64,000 bases of DNA from Aphanomyces cochlioides (Eukaryota > Oomycota > Saprolegniomycetes > Saprolegniales > Verrucalvaceae), in assembly GCA_019828595.1 (NCBI GenBank), contig JAHQRK010000009.1, positions 1,178,001-1,242,000 on the forward strand, in the 5' to 3' direction. Both the position numbers and the translations under genes were made by a program. Below the pieces are notes generated by a model. It saw only the letters and a program-made list of their open reading frames with translations. It was not told where the DNA came from and did not search any database. Positions 12,214-24,022 of this stretch are shown here, piece by piece; position 1 is the first letter of the stretch; each line of letters opens with the position of its first letter.

Positions 12214-14247
12214 CCAAGTCAAAAAAAGAGTAATTTGAGACAAGTTCGTTCATGCACCCATGATGCTGGACGTGGCAGTTGTCGATAATATTAATAATCA
12301 TTCCACATACAAAATGAAAATATTGTCCTACTATTTAAAATAATACCTGCCAAAGACGATTGAATGGCAGTTGGGTTTTTCTGGGACGATGCAAGGTGAG
12401 ATGCATGTCTTAGGATAGCTTCACTCGGGCAGAAAAGGCCGCTGAATAAGCGGTCAACACACTGTGCAGTAGGGTGACGAGCCCTTTCTGCCACTTTAAG
12501 CCATACCCTGGCCAGAGGCTTGGACTCCGAAAGGCGAATATGCGAATGTTACGAAGTAGGGCCTTTTTGGCTCGAAATACCGGACTTTCTCATAGAGCAG
12601 CCAGGGGCGGCTATAACGTGTGTTTTTACTGTATTTTCATATTGACTTTGGACGAGTAAATCCTCTCCCCATAGTTCAACTTTTTACAGTAAGGGGACAA
12701 TGTGTAACGTTGGTTACCACTATTGCAACTGATGGTGCTACTTTTTTTGACGGAGTACCACTGTTGATAGTGGGCCTACGGCGAGTATCATGAATCACTT
12801 AAGGGGTGTTGCATGAATACTTAGCAGGTGTATTACCCAGTATCAAAGTTTCAACTCATTGGATGTACGAGTTCAATAAGCGATATTAAACAATGTGATG
12901 TTTAATAAATACCGCGAACTCTGTACGATTTATGAAAGAAATGAGTAGTATTTTCTGGCAAACCACATTATGTTAAGCTTAAGTGGCGGGACACATATCC
13001 ACAGTATTTTTACGATCCAATCACATTATCATTTTTGTGTTGGTGTTTTTGTATGAACATTTGTCTGACGCAGTTTTCTGCGTAGAAAATAACAACTACA
13101 TGGCCTCTAAGAAAGGCAAAGGCAATCATGGCAATGACAATCAAGGCCATGCGATCGATAACTTCGAACCTGGGAAGCAAGCAGAGCGGAATGAAGTGCA
13201 TGCTACCGAACAAGAGTCTGCATCAACTGGAGCTAATGGCTGGGCTGTGGATGACGATGCCTTGAATCAGGGCAATATTAACGACGAGGCGGCTATGAGA
13301 AAGGCAACAAGGCGGAGTACAACAAACGTGCTCGCGAAAAGAAACGGCAAGCTCTCCTGGATGAAGTCGACGAAGAGGTGGCAATGGAAAAATCCAAAAA
13401 GGCGGAGTACAACAATCGTGCTCGCGAAAAGAAACGGCATGCTATCGTGGAAGACTTCGACAAAGAGGTGGCTATGAAAAGATCCAAGAAGGCGGAATAC
13501 AACAAACGTGCTCGCGAAAAAAAAGCACAACACTGAGGTTGTGAATCAAGGGCGGGGTGCCATCATTTTGCACCATACGGACATGGATAAGAGCGACGAA
13601 GAGGAAACCAAGGAGGGAGAAGACGGAATCCATTTTCACGCTCAAAGTGACCATCATCTCAAGATTCTGGCAGCTCAGGAGCAAGAAGATCGCGAGCGCA
13701 CAGTTGACAATCGAAGGATCTATGCTGCACAACAAAACAGGGAAACTATTGAGGCCAATTTAAGTAAAATAAGAAAGAAGTGAATAAGGAGTGCGAAGTA
13801 AATGCCGTCTCCTTAGTTTCAAAATAATATGACCTCTGATTGGATATTTTATTTTTCTTTCGGTACGAGTCGACGGTTTTTTGGTCAGGAGATAAATCAT
13901 GTCCTGACCAAAAAAACATATTCGTCAGTCAACAGTAGCCAATCAGAATGCTCGGCGTTAACTTATTTTTTTACTTCGAACTGGGCCTGAATCAAATTCA
14001 AAATTCATAGTATGGCTTCAAACGTTTCATGTGTGTGATCAAATCTTTGTTTTTTCCATAGCAAAAACGCTCCACCCAGGGGCGTAGCCCTGGCCTCACC
14101 CTAGTCTATTACTTAAGGCTCTAACGCAACACGTAAGTACGAGACTAAGTACGAGAGTAATTTTTACATACAAACGTCAAGTCAACAAATGAGCAATTTT
14201 TATATACTTTATCCAAGTACAAAATGAGCAATTTTTACATACAAACG
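12214..14247. repeat. Array unit 7
   Basis: 2034-bp unit. Near 13760 CGA is replaced by TA, a net loss of one base. This removes the usual stop and extends the tail segment to 13783. Confidence 0.95.
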
Positions 14248-16140
14248 CCAAGTCAAAAAAAGAGTAATTTGAGACAAGTTCGTTCATGCACCCATGATGC
14301 TGGACGTGGCAGTTGTCGATAATATTAATAATCATTCCACATACAAAATGAAAATATTGTCCTACTATTTAAAATAATACCTGCCAAAGACGATTGAATG
14401 GCAGTTGGGTTTTTCTGGGACGATGCAAGGTGAGATGCATGTCTTAGGATAGCTTCACTCGGGCAGAAAAGGCCGCTGAATAAGCGGTCAACACACTGTG
14501 CAGTAGGGTGACGAGCCCTTTCTGCCACTTTAAGCCATACCCTGGCCAGAGGCTTGGACTCCGAAAGGCGAATATGCGAATGTTACGAAGTAGGGCCTTT
14601 TTGGCTCGAAATACCGGACTTTCTCATAGAGCAGCCAGGGGCGGCTATAACGTGTGTTTTTACTGTATTTTCATATTGACTTTGGACGAGTAAATCCTCT
14701 CCCCATAGTTCAACTTTTTACAGTAAGGGGACAATGTGTAACGTTGGTTACCACTATTGCAACTGATGGTGCTACTTTTTTTGACGGAGTACCACTGTTG
14801 ATAGTGGGCCTACGGCGAGTATCATGAATCACTTAAGGGGTGTTGCATGAATACTTAGCAGGTGTATTACCCAGTATCAAAGTTTCAACTCATTGGATGT
14901 ACGAGTTCAATAAGCGATATTAAACAATGTGATGTTTAATAAATACCGCGAACTCTGTACGATTTATGAAAGAAATGAGTAGTATTTTCTGGCAAACCAC
15001 ATTATGTTAAGCTTAAGTGGCGGGACACATATCCACAGTATTTTTACGATCCAATCACATTATCATTTTTGTGTTGGTGTTTTTGTATGAACATTTGTCT
15101 GACGCAGTTTTCTGCGTAGAAAATAACAACTACATGGCCTCTAAGAAAGGCAAAGGCAATCATGACAATGACAATCAAGGCCATGCGATCGATAACTTCG
15201 AACCTGGGAAGCAAGCAGAGCGGAATGAAGTGCATGCTACCGAACAAGAGTCTGCATCAACTGGAGCTAATGGCTGGGCTGTGGATGACGATGCCTTGAA
15301 TCAGGGCAATATTAACGACGAGGCGGCTATGAGAAAGGCAACAAGGCGGAGTACAACAAACGTGCTCGCGAAAAGAAACGGCAAGCTCTCCTGGATGAAG
15401 TCGACGAAGAGGTGGCAATGGAAAAATCCAAAAAGGCGGAGTACAACAATCGTGCTCGCGAAAAGAAACGGCATGCTATCGTGGAAGACTTCGACAAAGA
15501 GGTGGCTATGAAAAGATCCAAGAAGGCGGAATACAACAAACGTGCTCGCGAAAAAAAAGCACAACACTGAGGTTGTGAATCAAGGGCGGGGTGCCATCAT
15601 TTTGCACCATACGGACATGGATAAGAGCGACGAAGAGGAAACCAAGGAGGGAGAAGACGGAATCCATTTTCACGCTCAAAGTGACCATCATCTCAAGATT
15701 CTGGCAGCTCAGGAGCAAGAAGATCGCGAGCGCACAGTTGACAATCGAAGGATCTATGCTGCACAACAAAACAGGGAAACTATTGAGGCCAATTCGAAGT
15801 AAAATAAGAAAGAAGTGAATAAGGAGTGCGAAGTAAATGCCGTCTCCTTAGTTTCAAAATAATATGACCTCTGATTGGATATTTTATTTTTCTTTCGGTA
15901 CGAGTCGACGGTTTTTTGGTCAGGAGATAAATCATGTCCTGACCAAAAAAACATATTCGTCAGTCAACAGTAGCCAATCAGAATGCTCGGCGTTAACTTA
16001 TTTTTTTACTTCGAACTGGGCCTGAATCAAATTCAAAATTCATAGTATGGCTTCAAACGTTTCATGTGTGTGATCAAATCTTTGTTTTTTCCATAGCAAA
16101 AACGCTCCACCCAGGGGCGTAGCCCTGGCCTCACCCTAGT
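14248..16140. repeat. Array unit 8, truncated
   Basis: The last unit ends at its base 1893, before the AT-rich sub-repeats. ORF relay at 15134-15802. Private change A at 15165 (Gly to Asp). Confidence 0.95.
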
Positions 16141-16252
16141 GAATACTTAGCAGGCGTATTACCCAGTATCAAAGTTTCAACTCATTGGATGTACGAGTTC
16201 AATAAGCGATATTAAACAATGTGATGTATTACTTAATGCTCTAACGCAACAC
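16141..16252. repeat. Array end with a templated internal fragment
   Basis: After CCTCACCCTAGT the sequence jumps to an approximately 86-bp copy of unit bases 602-686 (GAATACTTAGCAGG...GATGT), then resumes at unit base about 1897 (ATTACTTA, CTCTAACGCAACACG) and loses similarity near 16252. The fragment carries the G found in units 2-8 rather than the A of unit 1. P450 exon 5 (16308-16690, -) begins only about 55 bp further on. Confidence 0.85.
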
Positions 16253-16307
16253 GAGGCAGACAACGAGACGACGTTTTCCAGATGCGCACGTTCGTTGAGT
16301 CGAGTAC

Positions 16308-18014
16308 TTAGGCACTCGGTGCCTTGGCTCGACGCACTATCATTTCGACTTTGACTGGTCGCACGGTAATTCCGCCATACTCTTGGCGCATGTCCATGTT
16401 GGCTGATGGTGCAAAGTCGAACATGCTCACCAGTGTGGCAACGATGACTTGCAGCTCAGCCATGGCAAATCTTTGACCGATGCAGTTTTTGCTTCCAGCG
16501 CTGAATGGCATGAAATGGAATACATGGGGTTTGCCCCCGCGTAGATCCAAATCAGCATCCCACTCGGTAGGGCCTTCAATGAATCGAGCAGGAATAAAGC
16601 TGTCTGGATCCTTCCAGTATCTGGATTGCGATGCATTGATGTATCTGGATTGCGATGCATTGATGCCATATTGAGATTGATATTCGTGCCCTATCATCGT
16701 TTCAATGAAGTCTAGCTTCGGACTCTTACCTTGGGGATGAACACAGTCGATCCATCCGACTTGGAATCGTGTCGTTCTCTTGAGAAGTCCGTAGCATTGC
16801 CATGAACACGACGGAATTGAGCCGCAGTGTTTCGTGAATGACTGCTTGGGTATACACGAGCTATGAGACTGCTTCCCACGACTTGAGCGAACCATACTTT
16901 GAAATCACTTTGTTGTATTCGGCCCGAATACCAGACGGCATCAGGATAATCGAACAAAATTCCAAAGACAAAACCAAGCGTGTTCTCGACGTGTCATGAC
17001 CTGCCAAGATAAAAGTTAGTGTGTGGCCGAGCACCTCCTGCGTCGTCGAGTGAGGAAGGATCATGTCGAGCAGATCCTTGGGATTGTCTCTGAGGCTGGG
17101 GCAGCAAGTTTCTGATGGATGTCTGAGGCTGGGGCAGCAAGTTTCTGATGGATGATGTCTTGTAAAATCTTCCTGAGGGTAGCTTGGGCTTTACGACGCT
17201 TGATTAGACTTGGAATCGGGAGGCTTAAGAAGCCAAGGATCGTGAAGACACCAATGAGCATGGCTGGACTCATTTCAATCATGCAGTTCTCATACGCTTC
17301 AAACGCTTCAGGAGATGAATCAAAGTCCAATCCCAACACAGTCAATCCAACAATTGACAACATCAATTTCGTGAACACTACAGTGAATGTGATGGAGTTC
17401 ATTGAGAAGTTGATCGTACTTTGAGAAAGGTTGACTGGCGTCGAGTTGTCGCAAGCAGGCTCGAGGACCTTTTCACAGTATTGCTGCGTCTGCTTGTCAA
17501 AAATGTCCACGAAGACTTTGATCTTGGAGACAGTGAAGAGGGGATTCATGATTTTGCGGAAGGCGTCATGCTGTTTTCCATCAACACTGAGTAATCCGTC
17601 GCCTAAGAGGACATCCTACGCCAGCGATGATACATCAAGTCAAGCTGCAAGGCATACTCGGAAATATCCTCTCATGACAGCTTGCCGTGGATAGTTCGTG
17701 CCATTCGAGTGGAGCATATATTGAAGCGCAACAGGGTCCGTGATCATGACGACATGGTCGAAGAATTCACGGTAATAAACAACACTGCCATACTGTTTCA
17801 TCCACGACAGGAATGGCTCTGGGTAGTCGCCTTTGGTGTTCCACGAAGCAACATTTCCCCACGTGTCTCTTCTAAAGAAAATTGAGCCATTGAGTCGATA
17901 CGCAATTTTGAGAGTACACGTGGCCAAAGAGAAAACTGGGCCAGCGGCGGTCGCAATCTTCACCGAATCGGTCGTCGAGAGCTGAGGAACCACAGATGAA
18001 AAGTTTGTCAGCAT
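16308..18014 (-). pseudogene. Cytochrome P450 pseudogene (copy A)
   Basis: All five exons of the local P450 plan are recognisable: exon 1 from Met at 18014 to about 17926, exon 2 17658-17871, exon 3 17420-17615, exon 4 16730-17377, exon 5 16308-16690. The heme loop (FSAGSKNCIG), the I-helix (AGHDTS) and the K-helix (HETLR) are present. It is dead: exon 1 lacks the membrane anchor and hinge; exon 4 has a 33-bp tandem duplication (about 17090-17158), a +2 insertion, several single-base indels and a TAG where its relatives have Glu (VSEL); exon 5 has a 24-bp tandem duplication (about 16617-16664) followed by a one-base loss. Exons 2 and 3 are exactly family length (214 and 196) with good GT-AG sites, so decay is uneven. 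Confidence 0.9.
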
Positions 18015-18761
18015 TGTGGGTGGCTCGCCAAAGTAGAAATGAATCGAAAGTCGCACACGGCTGGAGTGAAAACTTGAAGCAACCACTGACACTGGAAGGC
18101 ACGACAGTGATTTTCAACTGGGTTGTTGTCTCTGATCGTACAGAGCCAACTCTACAAGGGATGGAGGCACTTTCCGAAACTACGACAGCGTCTAAGGTGG
18201 AAGTCCCCCATTCGATTTGAGCTTATCTCGTCTGCTTGTCAGAACAAGTTGACAATGCTGGCTCATGACGAGCATCTCACAGTCCAACCTCGTCGACAAA
18301 GGTCAGAAACATGCAAATTGGATTGAATACTGCTGAATGTTGTACATACAAGTAAATGCAACATTGAACCTAATACGTGGAGCTTCCCAGACAAAGTCTG
18401 TCAACCTAGAAAGGTATGTACTCATGCTCATTTTGTGCAATGGCAGTTGCGTCGATTGTTGCAAGAGGCGCTTTTGCGATCACTATCTGTGCAGGACAAG
18501 GCTTTCTCTCGTCCTCCATGCCATTCCATTTGAGATATACAGTTTACAAGACAACAGAATAGATAAGAGCATCAGTTGTGTGGACCCTAAAATACTGGAA
18601 GACTTTGAATCCATTCCCCCCTTCGATTCCCCCTCTTTAGTGGAATGCTGGTTTTGTCCTTTGACAAGGCAAGTTACTCGCTTCGCAATGATGGCATCTA
18701 AGCAACACTTCACCCGATGCTATTTATATCTCGTGCAATGAGTCTTGTAAGCTTTCAACTC
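18015..18761. other. Spacer between two P450 pseudogenes
   Basis: No convincing gene. The one suggestive element is GCTCATTTTGTGCAAT at 18426-18441 (+), which fits the oomycete initiator pattern and overlaps an ATG at 18440. That ATG opens only a 40-codon ORF (MAVASIVARGAFAITI...) ending at 18562. It may be a lost first exon or chance. Confidence 0.3.
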
Positions 18762-19819
18762 TCAAGGAGCGTTCACTCGACACACGGTCATCTCGACATG
18801 CACTGGTTTCATGGTAATCCCATTGAAGTCTCGGCGAAGATCCATCTTGGCGGTCGGCGTACACTCGTATTTACTTGCAAGCGTAGCAACAATAATCTGA
18901 AGCTCGGCCATGGCAAAGCGTTGACCAATACAGCGTTTGCTTCCGGCACTAGAGGGCATGTAATGATAGACATGCGACCTGTCGATCTTTCGAAGCGTAA
19001 GATATCAGCACCTCTCGTCCACCTCACCGATACTAGTGTTTTCAAAATTGACGCTGTCGATCGTTGGATTGACAGTGCTGGGATTTGACTTTGACAAAGA
19101 TCCCAGCGCCATCGTGGCGTATATGCAATCCATGATTCAAATGACCCCACTCATCGTCACTGGAACGTACACCATTTACGAGCTTTCCATTTCCACGCGA
19201 TGGCAATTCTCGACGATCACATGCTGGTTCAAGGGTATGTTGACAATAGATCTGCGTCTGCCTGGTGAAAACCTTCAGGAAGGATGTGAGTTTCGACTCA
19301 TGGAAGAGCGGACTCATCATCTTGCGATAGAAGTCGTGCAGCCCGCCACCCAAAACTACATCCTGGGCAAACATGATAGGTGAGTCAAACGCAAGAAGAC
19401 CTTACTCCGAAAAAGGTGCTTGGCGAGGATAACTTGAGCCATTCGAAACAAGAATGAGTTGAATAGCCACAGGGTCCGTGAACACGACGGCATGTTGGGC
19501 AAAAGAACGAAGGCGGCCCCGCCGTACTGTTTCATCCATGATAGGAATGGCTCGAGGTAGTTTCCACTGGTCTTCCACTTGGCAATCGACTTATCAAATC
19601 ATATCTACAATGCCACGGAATTGTTACATGAAACCAAGTCATTGAATCGTACGCATGACCCAGCCAAAAGCTGGAAGCACGAGGCTGCGGTAAATGGCTC
19701 AGCTGGTGCGATTTCCAAAAAAGATGAAGTATAACGATCCCGATGAGAATAGTGCTTGCTACAGGAGCAACCTCCCACGTTGAGAAATCCGACGCAACGG
19801 GTGTACCGTTTGTTGTCAT
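18762..19819 (-). pseudogene. Cytochrome P450 pseudogene with internal inversion (copy B)
   Basis: Reading on minus: exon 1 19653-19819 (MTTNGTPVASDF..., membrane helix, HLPQPRASSF hinge; 167 nt as in copy C), exon 2 19406-19604 (199 nt instead of 214, frameshifted), exon 3 from 19362 (DVVLGGG..., TRQTQIYCQ), then an inverted block, then the end of exon 5 (GSKRCIGQRFAMAEL, heme Cys present) to a stop at 18762. Most of exon 4, including the I- and K-helices, is missing. The hinge and heme motifs make the family certain; the gene cannot give a working enzyme. Confidence 0.88.
18972..19180 (+). pseudogene. Inverted P450 fragment inside copy B
   Basis: On the plus strand this block reads PVDLSK, a 45-nt GT-AG intron (about 18991-19035), then VFSKLTLSIVGLTVLGFDFD and on to VTGTYTI. 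That is the end of exon 3, intron 3 and the start of exon 4 of the same family. Both flanks are P450 sequence on the minus strand. So a segment of about 200 bp has been flipped inside the pseudogene, or a second copy inserted in reverse. Confidence 0.85.
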
Positions 19820-21090
19820 CGCCCGCTAAAGTCTAAATGAAGCAAATCCCATACTTGTTGCCTCCCAGCGTCTTTGAGCTGCACTGGATCATAATTCCAT
19901 GTCTGGTGTTGCGTCTGTAGCCACAAACACAACCATGTACACCCTGCATCTTGATCACGACGGTAAGATATAATATGTGGGTGGCCGCCTCATGCCTTCA
20001 CGAAGCACCAATACTGCGTTCATCCGCGGGATCATGTGGATTTCTGCACGAGGAATGTTCAAATTGCCTGCGCACTCTTTTGAGAAATGAAATTTCAGCA
20101 AGAAGCGATGCCATCTCGCTCGTATCTTTCCCAGGCATTGCAGTCGATTTCTCAAAATGACAGTTTAGCTTTGAATTTTTTGCCAACAACTTTGATAAAA
20201 TCGAGCACAAACAACTACAACACTACCCGACGCCTGTCTTCGGAGACTATGGAAGTTCCAAAGCCATTGTGGCTCACAGGAGAGTCGTCTTGTGTTTAGA
20301 ATCGTTGGCGGCCTGCAATGTGTCGATCGATATCAATAACGAAAGTTGTCATGTTAATATCCCTTGCACTGTTGGTGCAGTTGATGCATTTTACCAAAAT
20401 ACAGACAACAGGACGGAAGTGGCAAAAGTATTACCTCCATAGTAACAATGTTCGATATATTGTGCCTTTGCTGTAAATTTCTATTTTTTGCGTGATTTCT
20501 CAATTTCAGCACAAAAATGAAGCCTTCAACCGCGCCAGAGGGAAAATATGGCGATTAGCTTCTTTAAAGCGGGTCCGTCCAAGCTCTACTATTACTTATC
20601 ATCAATTTTAAGCATTATTCATCGTTGTGACGAGCAAAATCGAATGCGTTGTCTCTTTTAACCCATTATTTCATCCAGGATTTGTGAAATCGTACATGTT
20701 GAGAAGTTAGTGAGCATTTTGCTCAGTCAAAACAGCCGTATCTTGCGTCACATGCTCCTCGCGGCTTCCTTAAGAGTAATTTGCATCATCTCGTCTGTCT
20801 GCATGAACGGACGAGCGTGGACAAAGGAGCATGATCGATGATGGGTTGTTTATAATTGACCAATCAAATCAATTTATATTATATTTTATCCAATCAGATG
20901 CGTGATTGATTGGCGGCGCGATTCGACTGGCGTGATTCGATGGCGCAGGAAGTGGAAATTTGTACCAAATCGACAATACAAGCTGGCCCTTCTTATGCAA
21001 GGTTACGAGAGAGAGTGGGGAAATCAAATCGAGGTCTTGAGTTGTTACTTGAAGATGGAGCTCGAGGTCTGGCCATGCCGAGAACATCAA
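19820..21090. other. Intergenic region, no gene seen
   Basis: Only short overlapping ORFs on both strands, none with a recognisable motif. The right part (20860-20930) is AT-rich with several CCAAT/ATTGG boxes. Confidence 0.5.
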
Positions 21091-22318
21091 CTACAGAATG
21101 GGAAACTGAGGACGAATAAGAAGGTCTCGTTGCATGGCGTTTCCATTTTCCATCATATTTTGGTATTTGGTGATGATGTTTTCGCGAGGTTCACCAGGTC
21201 GAAGCTGGAAATGCACGAGATCTCCAATCTGTTCGAGATTGAGCCGCCCGTGCATGTTGACTGGAGTATATAGCAATTGAGATTGCCGACAGAGCGTCAC
21301 TCCTTCTCCCATCTCGTCCAGGATCGTCCTAGACTTCAGAGTCACTTCCCATAGCTCTCATATACTGACCATCCAAATCCATGCGTGCGAGCTTCTCCAT
21401 CGATCATCGGGAACCGCTCATCGTATGTAATGGCAGTAAATGTGATGACAGTACGATGCTTCAGTCGAAAGACTCCAGCGAGATTCAAAACCTTCGACTT
21501 TAAAGACCCATAAGAGACTGTAAAGTAGACAAGTTCGTCACGAATCTTGTCGACAATCTAAAACGAATCCATAGCAGTAAGCTGTCGTTCTCAAAGGGAA
21601 AACACACCTCAATGTTAATCTGTGGGGTCGAGTTGACGTAGCTTCCCCAGATGACTTTTGCAACGTCGTTGTAATCCCCCATGACTGAAAACTGGGAGTG
21701 TAGTTGGAATGCTTCCAAGCTCGTGCCAGATTCATCTTCCCCCAAATGTGGCCACGACACGATATTGTCATCCACGCGACCCAGGAAGGCTGGCAACGGA
21801 TGAGCGGATAGCGCCATGTTCAAGGCCTTTTCACAAAGCCACTGCTGTCCAAAGCTTCGGCATTCATCATGGCCAAGGAGTGTAGTTTCCATCATAGTCG
21901 GTTTAGGCTGTAAGCCCAACGAGTGAGTTGGGATGGCTGCCTCGCCGCTTACCTCGTGAGGATAGTGCGCAAAGACCCAGTTGGACAAGATTTTCGTCAC
22001 TTCATAGAGTTCTTCCAGTCGTTTCTTCAATTCTTTACCAGTTCGAATGCGATGGCGGTTTGCCAGCACGGCGTCATTGATTTCACTCGGCAACTGGTTC
22101 AAAACGACAACTGGGTATTTAAACTTTCGCATGAGGAGGTTGATCTCGGCCTCCAACTCTTGTTCTGTCTTTTGCAATTCGGTCTTCTCGGCCTTTTCAC
22201 GTGCACGCTGCTCTTGTTTTCGCTTGGTTGCAGCGGCCGTATTCTTGGCAACATTCTCCTTTGTCACCTGTAGCTTTTCTTTCAATACTTTCTTTCCCTT
22301 GGACTTTGTGGATAACAT
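21091..22318 (-). CDS. Coiled-coil / START-like hypothetical protein, possibly decayed at 3' end
   Basis: Exon 1 (22318-21608, 237 codons) starts with a basic, coiled-coil-like region (KRKQEQRAREKAEKTEL), then a globular part (RSFGQQWLCEKALNMAL, INIE). A 50-nt GT-AG intron (21558-21607) is followed by IVDKIRDELVYFTVSY, TVITFTAITYDERFPM and HGFGW, then GEGVTLCRQSQLLYTPVNMHGR to a stop at 21091. I associate this arrangement with a large family of Aphanomyces hypothetical proteins with a START-like fold; that assignment is from memory. Between about 21366 and 21325 the frame is broken: there is an imperfect repeat of a GAG..ATGGGA..AGTGAC-type sequence, or a very short intron (32 nt), so the gene may be a pseudogene. 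The role is probably ligand binding but unknown. Confidence 0.65.
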
Positions 22319-22334
22319 GATCGGTCTTGGAAAT

Positions 22335-22350
22335 AAATTTTAAAATGAGT
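22335..22350 (-). promoter_or_regulatory. Oomycete-type initiator upstream of the START-like gene
   Basis: On minus the sequence is ACTCATTTTAAAATTT, a close match to the oomycete core promoter (GCTCATTYYNCAWTTT), ending 17 nt before the ATG at 22318. It supports that start codon and a very short 5' leader. Confidence 0.55.
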
Positions 22351-22389
22351 TTCCCCTTGAACCAACGGAAAAAAGAACGTTGACCAATA

Positions 22390-22863
22390 GAGAAATTTCG
22401 TAAATCATTTTCCCATTTCCCACTTCCCGAGTGGAAGCGGGAAAAGGAAATGGGAAATTGCACATTTTGATATTTTCGTATTCATCGCATCTGACTTTCC
22501 TTGCCAAACTTTATACGCTGATGTGTGGATAAACTCACTGCTGTCATGTTTGTTGCGCCAAGGATCACTGATGAGCAAGCGATCATCATCATTGCGTACA
22601 TCCTGGACCACACGACCTCAACTCGCCATTTCCAACATATCATGGATCTTCATCCGACAGTTCGCATTGGGAAGCCGTCGTTGTGTTAACCTCAAAATTC
22701 TATAACATGCACTCACTCATGGGAACTTTGTTCCCACTTGGTGGATCCCAAACGGGAACTCTGTTCCCATTTCAGTATAAAGTTCGCCAGTGTTACTCGA
22801 AAATATGCTTTTACACAGGTTTTCTTGAAATGGGAAATGGGAAAATGGTTTACGAAATTTCTC
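22390..22863. mobile_element. TA-flanked MITE, 474 bp
   Basis: Terminal inverted repeats of about 37 bp begin GAGAAATTTCGTAAA and run into a CATTTTCCCATTTCCCA tract, with TA on both sides (22388-22389 and 22864-22865), as for Tc1/mariner-type insertions. Inside are repeated GGGAAC..GTTCCC palindromes (about 22720-22770) and a 47-codon ORF (22546-22689, MFVAPRITDEQAIIII...) that looks like a captured protein fragment. The element sits 40 bp upstream of the initiator of the START-like gene. Confidence 0.7.
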
Positions 22864-22865
22864 TA

Positions 22866-24022
22866 ATGTCCTTTGCGGTGTTGACTTTGCATCTCGCACA
22901 TATTTATTTTCACTGAACGTTCATGACAATATCTCGCAAGATATCCACATTTGCAACCAGAAAGACAAAGATTGTCCTGAAATGATGCAGACACCAAAAT
23001 ATGCCGAATTCCTCTTTGTTTTAAAGATAAATTGAACTTCTACAATAGCACTTGCTTACTTTTTTGTGGATCAAAATCGAGTATTCCTCTTATATAGAAT
23101 AATGTATGGAAAAATGTTCAGTTTGAATGTCAGAGCCATGAGGGTTAGGACATTAATTTTCAAAAGAATTATAAATTATGAGAAGTATTCGTTACCGAGG
23201 GAAGAACAGAATATTGGCAGCGACTTCTTGCGTCGACAAGAGGGCGATAGCGCAGGCGAGGGCGAATGTCGAGACGCGCATTGGGAACTGTGGTACTTTG
23301 GCAATTGTCCAATCATTTGCAGGTATTTAGGTTTGCAGTTGGTACATATATTCACCCAATCACTGTCAGTAAGTTTGAATTCCACAGTGCTTGTATCGAG
23401 GTTCTATTCTTTTCCAATGTCTTAGCGCGATATACTCGAAACCATCGGTTTATAATAAAGAAAATGCTTGTTTTGACTTGTTTGAGCTGGATATAGTGAT
23501 GATTTCAAATCGCAGCCTTAAAAATTAGTAGGTAAAGATGAGCTAGGGGTGCGGGAAAGTCAACTTTATCATTTCACTTCTACCAGTAAGGCTGACATAG
23601 ATATGTAATTAACGTACATGTTTATTTTGCATTGGATGATATTTTCATTTTTAACCAAATTTGTGGCCTTGACCAAAAAGCAAATTCATTTTCAAATCGA
23701 TTTCCTACTGAAGTAGTGTGTGTCAGTGTGTGTTTTGCGTGAGTTAGGTGGCTGATCGATTCTGATTGGCTGACTAATTTAAATTTTTAATTCTAGCCAA
23801 TCAGAGAAGCCCGTTCGATTCGGAATCGATTCGAAACCTTGGTCGATTCAAACCGTTCCTCACAATTTTGTATCAAATGCACAATATAAGGCACAATCAA
23901 ATTCAAACAATCCAAGTACCACTACTACAGAAATTTCGTCGTTCCCAGATAACACACTATAATAATATTATGGAGGTTCTACTGCTGTCATGGGATTGGA
24001 TCTCGATTTTGGTCTTTTCCGT
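22866..24022. other. Intergenic, AT-rich; one arm of a distant inverted repeat
   Basis: No gene recognised. The stretch about 23655-23780 (GACCAAAAAGCAAATTC..., TTTTGCGTGAGTTAG, CGATTCTGATTGG) has a diverged reverse-complement copy at about 31930-32085. Confidence 0.5.

Larger units (their letters stand above)
1..16140. repeat. Tandem macrosatellite, 2035-bp unit, 7.9 copies
   Basis: Head-to-tail array of a 2035-bp unit. Unit starts, taken from the window's first base, are 1, 2036, 4071, 6106, 8141, 10179, 12214 and 14248; the last unit stops at its base 1893. Lengths are 2035 except unit 5 (2038, extra TAT near 8650) and unit 7 (2034, change near 13760). I noticed only about one difference per unit, so the copies are almost identical; I did not compare every base. 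The array runs off the left edge, so the true copy number is unknown. Each unit holds a relay of small ORFs, a 14-bp hairpin and AT-rich sub-repeats. I do not recognise rRNA, tRNA or a known transposon in it. It may be a satellite, an amplified gene or an integrated concatemer of a small circle. Confidence 0.97.

Noticed and set aside
1..16140. rDNA or 5S gene array
   Set aside because: The 2-kb periodicity suggested it, but I see no rRNA core sequence and no recognisable 5S control region.
1..16140. CRISPR-like array
   Set aside because: Units are 2 kb and identical throughout, with no short repeat/spacer pattern, and the sequence is eukaryotic.
1..16140. Integrated small circular virus concatemer
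   Set aside because: The unit size and hairpin fit loosely, but there is no Rep-like ORF or nonanucleotide, so I do not call it.
20902..21273. Plus-strand ORF of 123 codons near the START-like gene
   Set aside because: It overlaps the minus-strand gene end in antisense and shows no motif.
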